DNA of 64,000 nt from Watersipora subatra (lineage: Eukaryota; Bryozoa; Gymnolaemata; Cheilostomatida; Watersiporidae). This document shows positions 56,401 through 64,000 of this stretch, one piece after another (the first letter of the stretch is position 1; each line of letters starts with the position of its first letter). Where the stretch lies: assembly GCF_963576615.1 (NCBI RefSeq), contig NC_088708.1, forward strand, positions 67,000,672 through 67,064,671, in the 5' to 3' direction. A model generated the notes under the pieces. The model was not told the origin of the DNA and searched no databases. It was given only the letters and a program-made list of their open reading frames with translations. The translations under genes were made by a program, and so were the position numbers.

Positions 56401-59400
56401 CTATGAACGCCAAAGAAATTTTAATTATGTTAAGTTGAAAATGAAAGTTTGCTTTTAGGTTTGCTTCTAAGTTTGTCTGTTAAGACATTGATAAAATCCA
56501 AATTTATCAAAGTCAACTGTCGTAATGAAGGATAACTTATATTTCCCTCCCTGGCAAATGCTAGCGTTAGCTGCTATTGTATGTATTTAATTTTACATTT
56601 TAATTAATCACATTTCCTTGCATTATTTTTTAATTGTTGCTTTTTAAAAGCATGTGGTAAGTTAGGACAATAACCAACATGTTCTTTCTATTACAATATC
56701 TTGTTTTGAGTGTTTTATTTGCATTTTTTAGAGTATGGAAACCAATCAATATATATTTAATTGTTCTATATATAAATAAATTGCACCAACATGCGAGCAA
56801 ATTAACATACGAGCTCAGTCTCTGAACGCATTAAGCTCGTAAGTTGAAGTATGACTGTACTTATATACCCTTATATTCATATATGGGTATTCTAATGTTT
56901 TCAGAATTACATATGATGGTGATGATCTTGACCTATTCCATTTAAGTATTATTACTGCCATACACTCGCTTACTGTTCTGCTACAATTGGGGTTTACAGA
57001 CTAGTCACCCCACCTCCCACCTGCTCTATATCTCCCTATTTCCTTTTTTAGACCACTAAATCGTGAAACCAATTTACTCAACTTAGAATTGTGGCTCTAG
57101 TAAAAGATACCTGACTTTTTGTTTAGCATAGATATAAGGCCATATCAAAGAAATGGCAATCATATATATCTACACGTATTTATATATAATTAAAATTAAA
57201 TAAGATGAAAGTTTAAGTCAAGTTTAAACCGATTTTGTTACTAATAGTATCATGTCACAATAATCATCAGGTATGATATGTATATATATATGTATATGTA
57301 ATATATATATGTATATATCATACCTGATGATTAATAATAATAATATAATGTAATATATATATATACATATCATACCGTTATATAGATATATATATGTAAT
57401 ATATATCATAATATATTTTATATTTGGATTTATATATATATATATATGTATATATATTATGATATATATATTATGATATATATAAGATATATGCGTATAC
57501 AGTATATAATTTGTCCAGATGCGTTTGTTTTGGTCAATTGATTTCCTAGTTAAATTTAGAAGACTTTACAGTTAGTGCTACGTTAGGTGTTGCTAATTCA
57601 TCATAACGGACGAGAGAGGTAATTCATCATAACGGAAAAGAGAGGTAATTCATCATAACGGAAGGGAGAGGTAATTCATGATAACGGAAGGGGGAGGTAA
57701 GTCATCATAACGGAAGGGGGAGGTAATTCATGATAACGGAAGGTGGAGGTAATTCATCATCACGGAAGGGGGAGGTAAGATAACTATTTTAAGATGAAAG
57801 GGAAAGCATAAGCTCAAGTATTTGGATATATTCACAATGAAAAGATGGGATCTATGTTCGATATCTGTTTGATCTGTTAAGTCTATGTTTGATAGTAGCT
57901 TTATGTAATAGCGTTTTATTAGAAAACCAAAATTTTTTCATGTTAACTTCAGTGTATATTTAACACAACGTACTCATTGTCATTAGTGTTTTGAAAATAT
58001 GAAAATATATAGATCACGGTTTTAACGAATGCATTTAAATCGCCTGCGAGTCCTCAAACATTAAAGCGATAGCTTTCTTTGCAGGTGTTAATACCACGCC
58101 ATTTACTGATGCTGATCATGCTAACATTCTTGTCTTGCTATTTTTGGTTAACAGAACTTGGTAATTGCGTAATGCTGCTGCATGTTTACAGCTTCTCACG
58201 TTGCACTTTTGATATCTATAGAAATAACCACAATAATGTGAATATGAGACATAGTCATTCGATGAAGGACACCGATCTATTTATATATACAAACACATAG
58301 GCAACCACTTCACACAAAAAATCTGGCAAACCACCGAGGAGCAAGGTCAATATGCAAAATGCATACAAAAGACTACAACTCAGATGTGGACCAGGACATA
58401 AAAAGGCAGCAATGATGCCAGAGCTGTCAACAACAAAGAAAAAAATATTTCTTTTTAGGAGTTAAATATATATATGTATATATCACTGTATAAAGAGCCA
58501 AAAATGTGGTCATAAAGAGTTGATAGAAGGCTAAACAAAATGGCTACTAACCACACTTTACTACAAATTGTTTCATGTAGTGTGGACAAAAAAGTTGTTG
58601 CAATTACGGTTTGTCACCACAATTGACAGGTACGGGTGTTTTATTAGAAAGTAGCTCATCAGCTATATATATATATATTTACGGTATATAGTGATTATAT
58701 ATATATACAGTATATTGCAATTATGTATATACGGTATATAGTAATTATATATAGGGTAGATTTTTTATACAAATTTTTATTTCAAAAGTTTTGCAAACGT
58801 TGCGTTTTATTTCTTGGTCTGCCAAACAATGATAAAGTGCCTTTTACGAGGTCTGATCCAAAAGTTCCCGGACTTGAGTTGTATACTCGTGCATATTCAC
58901 ACGATGGAAAAACCCATTGCAGGGTTGGCTGGGAAACACCTCTGGAGTGTTGTCACAAAATTTCAGGTTGCTATGACAATGCGTTCTCATGTGAGCTAAC
59001 GATATGTCAAGGTCTGTCCGGTGTTTCCATCTTTTTTAAAAAAAAATTTATCATCATGTCTAATAAACCAGAACAGCGCATTTGCATTAAATTTTGTGTG
59101 AAATTAGGAAAAACAAGAATATTACGACCTTTAAAATAAAGTTTTGAACATTCTTGAAAGCTTCCTTAAAATCGTTGCAAGTGGCATCCGGAGCTCGTTT
59201 TGGTCATCAGTCAGCAAGCTTGGCACGAACTTTGCTGCGACTCGTTTAATTTGTTAAAAAATTGTTTAAATTGTTAGTTAAAACTTTTTGAACAGTTCCA
59301 AAAATAAGTCCAGTCTCTCAAGATATCTGTAATGGTTAAACGTCGATCTGGCATGACTAGTGACCTCACACTGTCAATTTACGAGCAGGTTCTTGCCGAC

Positions 59401-62400
59401 GCTGGTCTGCCAGACCTCGCGTCATCTTCAGTGCTGTCTCTACCTTCACAAAAACGTTTGTACCACTCAAAAAATTGTGTTTTTATAGACCAGCATCTTT
59501 AAAAGCAATAGTTAACATTTCAACTGTCTGAGTACTTGTTTTCCCTAATTTCGCACAAAATTTAATGCAAATACGCTGTTCCGATTGATTAGGTATGACG
59601 ATAATTTGTTTAAAAAAAAGACGGAAGCACCGGACAGACCTTGACATATCGTTAGCTCACATGAGAACGCATTGTCATAGCAACCTGAAATTTTGTGACA
59701 ACACTCCAGAGGTGTTTCCCAGCACACCCTGCAATGGGTTTTTCCATCGTGTGAATATGCACAAGTATACAACTCCATTCCGGGAACTTTTGGATCAGAC
59801 CTCGTATTTCTCATTTATGGATAGGTCCACACACATTCGCGCATATTGCTCCATTCACGTTCCCTAAAACCTAATCGAGCTATAATTGTACATTTTAAAT
59901 GTTTTCAAACTTTATTTCACTTTTTTTTAGATCATTCGGCTCAAATATTTAAAATCTATATTAAATCTATAAATGATATCGAAATAATGAGGCCTCACTG
60001 AGTTCTGTTTTAAAATCACTAAAGATTTATGTTGTTTCCAAATTTCCTACCTTCGAGATGATAAATTCATCAAAACAACAAATGATCTGATCTCACTGCA
60101 GAATTCATGGGCTTAAATTTATCAATACATTAAGATCTGCATTTATTCTTACCGTAGTTGCCGCCTTTAAAAACTATGCCCTGCTTGAGTTTAGACATAA
60201 TACTGTTGTTGTAAAAGTCTGTACCATTCAAACTCGCATACCAACTTGTTTAGACTATGTTTAGACTATTAAAATGGCATTCGTAACCAACACTCCTAAT
60301 TCTATTTCAAAGTTAATAACTGGTAACGTAAGTGTAGCTATAGACTAACCTTGTTTTCTTGAAGAATATTTGAAAAAGCTGGTTTATATTTGTCACCAAG
60401 ACAACCGCTAGCGTTTGTGGTTTATTCAAAATCAAAGTGGTATTTTTCAGCAATTATAGTTTTTAACTACACGCTTGCGTTTTTTTGTTAAACGTCTTCG
60501 AAGGTGTTGACTTGAATGGACTGTTTTGCCATGCCTTGTTGTACTCTTGTATCTTAATAAGGATTTACATTCCCGTTGAGTATCGATAAATACCAACTAA
60601 TAAACGAATGCGTTTAAACAGAGAACTGGGAGGACTACATACCTGAAGCACCTGATGGAGGTTATGGCTGGGTCATCATGGTCGCCTCTTTCTTTAACAA
60701 CTTCATATTGGATGGGATTGCTTACTGCTTCGGTGTTTTCCTGCTCGAATATTCCCAGTACTTTGGCTCAACATTGGCTGCCACTAGTCTCGCAAACTCT
60801 CTGCTGTGTGGAGTCTACCTGTTAGTCGGTTTGTAATATGCTTTCCTTACGTTGGTCTAAAAAAATTATTTGAGGTGTTTAGAGCTGGCCCAGTTTTTAA
60901 TCAGAGTACTGTCTATTCAGTGTAGAAAGTAACCACTTTTTTTCACCTTCTGTAAAAATATTTTGCTCGGTCAAACTTTCTGTTTCCACCTTAACATCTG
61001 GTACAGCTTTATGTAGTATTGATGCTTTTGATTTTTCTCTACATATAACACTGTTACAGGCCCTGTGGTTGGAGCCTTGGTGAATAAGTTTGGATGTCGC
61101 GCTGTCGGCATCTCCGGATCACTCATCAGTGCCTCAGGTTTTCTACTCAGCTCTGTTGCACCAACCATAACCGTATTCCATTTTACTTACGGAGTCATGG
61201 GTGGTAAGCATTCTCCATCTTTTCTGGCAATCTGGCCAACAAAAATGGCAAAAGATTCTAGCTATCACTTTTCTGGAAACTGTTAGTGTCTGTATATGTC
61301 ATGTGACTTGTTTATAATAGTTCCTTGAACTTTGCCTTCACACGATTGATGAGCCGCATATCACTAATATATTTAGACCAGAGCCTTATGTTTGTGAAGT
61401 GAAATTGCCAAATATGTTTATCAAGTTATTATCTCCTTTTGGTGCATGGCCTTAACGTCTAGGACACCAGTTAGCTGTTCATCAGATTTGGCAATTAAGA
61501 GTGTATCTTGAGCTGACAATCAAACCATGTACAGAGTCGGATCAAGTTGCGTCACAGGATCCTAAACACTCATTAAACTTTTCCATAAGTTTGTTAATGG
61601 TTTAACTAATGTTGCTTTTTAGATGTCGTTCTCAAAGTGACTCTGTTTTAGGAATTGGTTTTGGATTGATGTACTTGCCGAGCATTGTCGGGGTTGGCTA
61701 CTATTTCAAAAAGAAACGAGGTCTTGTCGTCGGCGTTTCCGTTTGTGGCACCGGTATCGGCACCTTATGCCTAGCACCTCTTGCAAAAATCATACTCGCA
61801 TACTACGGCTGGAGAAGTGCTCATTTCCTGATAGGTATGACTGCACAGTTTACCTTCCCTCTTTTGCTGGTGTCTCATGTGAAGACAGAAAATTCTTAGC
61901 TTGAGTCAAAATGTTGTATTTTTCTAAACATTTGGATGGCCACCCATGTTACAAGTTTATTTTCATTGGCTCTTTGCCTGAATATACTCTCCTTTCCTAA
62001 TTGGCTTCACATGTTTTTTGTATCAATATATGTTGAGCATTGTCTATAGCTTCCGCAGCCTATCTATACGTGTTGCCAGTGGTGTCATCCGCTTCTCACT
62101 TCCAGCGTACCTCTAGAGTACGTCTGGCACACCTTTAGCGTCGTTTGAAGAGAATGTTTTAGCTAAAGTTGTATGAGTTCCCGAAGGGAGCAGTTGAGAG
62201 TTCTAGCAGTATGAGAGTTGTTCTCTCTCATCACATTTGAGGCATTCTTAAACTTACAGCCGGGCTCATTCTACAAGGCTGCATCTCCTCTGCGCTCATG
62301 CGTCCTCTCATAGCTAGGAGACCCCGTAGCACCACTCTTACTGGTAATGGAGCTGCCGGCAAAAGGGTGTCTGATGACTTACCTAGGAATGGCCATGACT

Positions 62401-64000
62401 GTAATGGGGAGGTGTCTCCCAAGGAGGAACGGATGACACTTATATCTGGGAGTCAAACAGCATCAGGAGCTGTGAAGGATCCGTATAGTCTGAGAAACAG
62501 GTTCCTCTTTCAGTGTGACCGCATGGTGTAATACTCTCAGTTCTCTATTCAGTTAATTCTATGGTACCAAGGACACATAACTCCTCAGACAACTCACCTA
62601 GAACTGCTAGGTGTAATACTCTCAGTTCTGTATGATTAACTCTATGATACCAAGGATGCATAACTCATTAGACAACTCCCCTAGAACTGCTAGCTGTAAT
62701 ACTCTCAGTTCTGTACGGTTAACTCTATGGTACCAAGGATACATAACTCATGAGACAACTCACTTAGAACTGCTAGGTGTAATACTCTCAGTGTCGTACA
62801 GTCAACCCCAAGGTACCAAGGATGCATAAGTTCTTAGATAACTCAACTAAAACTGCTAGCTGTAATACTTTCAGTTCTGTACGGTTAACTCTGTGGTACC
62901 AAGGATGCATAACTCCTTAGACAACTCACCTAGACCTGCTAGCTGTAATACTCCCAGTTCCGTACAGTCAACTCTATGGTACCAAGGATGCATAACTCCT
63001 TACACAACTCACCTAGAACTGCTAGCTATAATACTTTCAGTTCTGTACGGTTAACTCTATGGTACCAAGGATGCATAACTCCTTAGACAACTCACCTAGA
63101 ACTGCTAGCTGTAATACTCTCAGTTCCGTACAGTCAACTCTATGGTACCAAGGATGCATAACTCCTTACACAACTCACCTACAACTGCTAGCTGTAATAC
63201 TCTCAGTTCTGTATGGTTAACTCTATAGTACCAAGGATACATAACTCCTTAGACAAGTCACCTAAAACTGCTAGCTGTAATACTTTCAGTTCTGTATGGT
63301 TAACTCTATGGTATCAATGATGCATAACTCCTTAGACAACTCACTTAGAACTGATATTTTGAGAAGAATTTTTTCTGATAAAATTTAAATAAAACTTTGA
63401 ACATCTCAGTGCAAATCTACTCTAAAATTAAAAACTTAGTATTATATTTTTGGAATGTTTTGGAAATTCTCTAAATCATTTTCCAATTTGGCATGAATAA
63501 TTAGCTCATTTTTGTAGAGTTGAGTATAGAAATTTGCATGTTACGATAAACAATTAAATAAATTGCTAAGAGTTCGGTTAGCTGACTATATCTTCACATC
63601 TCTACCCTCTTTACAATATTTTATCATTACTCAAGTTAATATTATCCATCAAACAAGGCATTCTAGGTTGTCGCGCTTTGTTGATATTTAATTGAAATTT
63701 AGATGAAGCTTGATGTACTGAAAACTCTTAAAAATAGAGATTTACAGGTTTTATTTGTCACTTTGGCAAACCACGGTATTTGAAATAAAAAACTGGGTAA
63801 TCTCATTAAATAGAACTCGAAAAATTTTCGATTTTGTAAGTTTTAAAAAGTCACCGTTATATACTGTATGCGTGTTATCAGTAGTGTGAGGAGCTCATTC
63901 AACAGCATATTCGTAAGATGTGGGACAGAGGGTGTTGAGGCATCGGTGTCCAGTTACTCGTGTCCATCTAATACATTGTCTGATGCTGTGTTGGTAGTGA
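53280..64000 (+). CDS. SLC16 (monocarboxylate transporter) family gene, first 6 coding exons, 3' partial
   Basis: Exons 53280-53427, 60622-60828, 61060-61203, 61652-61834, 62260-62500 and 63885-64000 (cut by the window) join in phase. A 50-residue Ser-rich cytoplasmic N-terminus leads to [20 protein letters not shown], the DGGxGW signature at the start of TM1. TM2-TM4 follow, then [20 protein letters not shown], the second MCT motif before TM5, TM6, and after [14 protein letters not shown] a long hydrophilic central loop. MCTs are plasma-membrane 12-TM transporters moving monocarboxylates with protons; some members take other substrates, and the part seen does not settle which. The C-terminal six helices lie beyond the window. 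Intron 1 is 7.2 kb and full of transposons. Confidence 0.93.
55430..55575 (+). repeat. Possible tRNA-derived SINE
   Basis: Box A-like GAGTGGCGCAGTTGTTAG and box B-like GAGTTTGATATCC about 40 bases apart, then an unrelated tail. The sequence does not fold as a good tRNA. Different from the tRNA-like block of the Helitrons. Confidence 0.4.
55604..56857 (+). mobile_element. Tigger/pogo DNA transposon, internally deleted (1254 bp)
   Basis: TIRs CAGTAATACTTCAACTTACG and CAGTCATACTTCAACTTACG in inverted orientation, TA on both sides. Two coding relics remain in order. An N-terminal helix-turn-helix (55878-56040, [20 protein letters not shown] then [19 protein letters not shown]) is typical of Tigger/CENP-B-like transposases. 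A C-terminal end follows (about 56283-56350, [19 protein letters not shown]). The catalytic middle is missing, so it is not autonomous. Confidence 0.9.
57261..57333. repeat. 73-bp AT-rich palindrome
   Basis: TAATCATCAGGTATGATAT and its exact complement at 57315-57333, with alternating AT sequence between that can also pair. It is followed to about 57490 by more ATATAT/GATATA repeats. Confidence 0.85.
57595..57776. repeat. 26-bp minisatellite, 7 units
   Basis: Units of AATTCATCATAACGGA followed by a purine-rich AGGGGGAGGT-type end, variants GATAACGG and AAGTCATC. Exactly 26 bases each. Not related in sequence to the 26-bp array in CDKAL1. Confidence 0.95.
58847..59804. mobile_element. Mariner-family element with two head-to-head 5' ends (958 bp)
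   Basis: Both ends read inward as CGAGGTCTGATCCAAAAGTT, with TA on each side. About 250 bases from each end are near-identical inverted copies that include the transposase N-terminus ([15 protein letters not shown] on plus, [20 protein letters not shown] on minus). The minus arm continues with [33 protein letters not shown] and [14 protein letters not shown], standard mariner segments, broken by stops and frameshifts. The DDD catalytic domain is absent. Confidence 0.88.
60622..60828 (+). CDS. SLC16 exon 2: TM1 and TM2
   Basis: Acceptor GTTTAAACAG, donor GTCG|GTTTGT. It reads [20 protein letters not shown] and then [20 protein letters not shown] up to CGVYLLV. Confidence 0.95.
61060..61203 (+). 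CDS. SLC16 exon 3: TM3 and TM4 start
   Basis: Acceptor CTGTTACAG, donor GGGTG|GTAAGC. It reads [20 protein letters not shown] then [20 protein letters not shown]. Confidence 0.95.
61652..61834 (+). CDS. SLC16 exon 4: second MCT motif
   Basis: Acceptor CTGTTTTAG, donor GATAG|GTATGA. It reads [20 protein letters not shown] then [20 protein letters not shown] and [11 protein letters not shown]. Confidence 0.95.
62260..62500 (+). CDS. SLC16 exon 5: TM6 end and central loop
   Basis: Acceptor AACTTACAG, donor AACAG|GTTCCT, phase 2 out. It reads [20 protein letters not shown] then a basic/polar loop [20 protein letters not shown]. Confidence 0.92.
62529..63354. repeat. 83-bp tandem repeat, 10 units, in SLC16 intron 5
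   Basis: TAATACTCTCAG (or TTTCAG, CCCAG) recurs at 62529, 62614, 62697, 62780, 62863, 62946, 63029, 63112, 63195 and 63278, i.e. every 83 bases after a first 85. Each unit also has GGTACCAAGGATGCATAACT and ACTGCTAGCTG blocks. The array starts 28 bases after the exon 5 donor. Confidence 0.95.
63885..64000 (+). CDS. SLC16 exon 6 (partial, central loop)
   Basis: Acceptor TATCAGTAG. With AG carried over from exon 5 the frame is open to the window end: [20 protein letters not shown] then [16 protein letters not shown]. The phase fits; the loop is not conserved enough to prove it. Confidence 0.6.

Noticed and set aside
58723..59139. 138-codon plus-strand frame with Cys-rich peptide
   Set aside because: It is the left arm of the mariner-type element, repeated inverted at 59545-59804; only the last part is true transposase start.
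59595..59867. 90-codon plus-strand frame
   Set aside because: Antisense of the mariner right arm.

Overview
The window is a gene-poor, AT-rich stretch of animal nuclear genome. The spliced genes have clear orthologues in Bilateria, introns run from about 150 bases to 7 kb with GT-AG ends, and introns and spacers are full of Tc1/mariner-type elements, Helitrons and minisatellites. There are no bacterial features. I take it for an invertebrate, possibly a lophotrochozoan, but the sequence alone does not settle the phylum.

Layout. (1) 95-14217, plus strand: the last eight coding exons of a Ser/Thr kinase of the CAMK/AMPK-related type (end of kinase domain, UBA-like segment, long Ser-rich tail). 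(2) 29871-16022, minus strand: a complete nine-exon CDKAL1 gene (549 codons), the tRNA methylthiotransferase that makes ms2t6A37. It is tail-to-tail with the kinase. (3) 40722-50242, plus strand: NAA60, the Golgi N-terminal acetyltransferase, five coding exons with an uncertain C-terminus; it is head-to-head with CDKAL1 across about 10.8 kb. (4) 53280-64000, plus strand: the first six coding exons of an SLC16 (monocarboxylate transporter) family gene that runs off the window. Exon phases agree at every junction used. The four genes have no evident shared pathway.

Repeats. CDKAL1 intron 4 holds 133 exact-length 26-bp units (21621-25078). Read on the gene's strand, each unit is a copy of the 3' splice site plus the first 15 bases of the adjacent exon, so the true acceptor is the last of more than 130 near-identical acceptors. 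NAA60 introns hold a 27-bp minisatellite and three copies of a TA-flanked TIR element. One copy was hit by a MITE and then or separately by a Helitron, and the Helitron's empty site is visible in a sister copy. SLC16 intron 1 holds an internally deleted Tigger, a mariner with two head-to-head 5' ends, a 26-bp array and an AT palindrome. An 83-bp array lies in SLC16 intron 5. The kinase introns hold a 1.25-kb pyrimidine tract and an inverted copy of the gene's own last splice junction. The CDKAL1-NAA60 spacer holds a 1.8-kb TIR element with unrecognised open frames.

Most remaining sequence is AT-rich intron or spacer in which I see nothing to support a gene. All gene models are hand-read from splice signals, phase continuity and recalled family sequences; no search was run.
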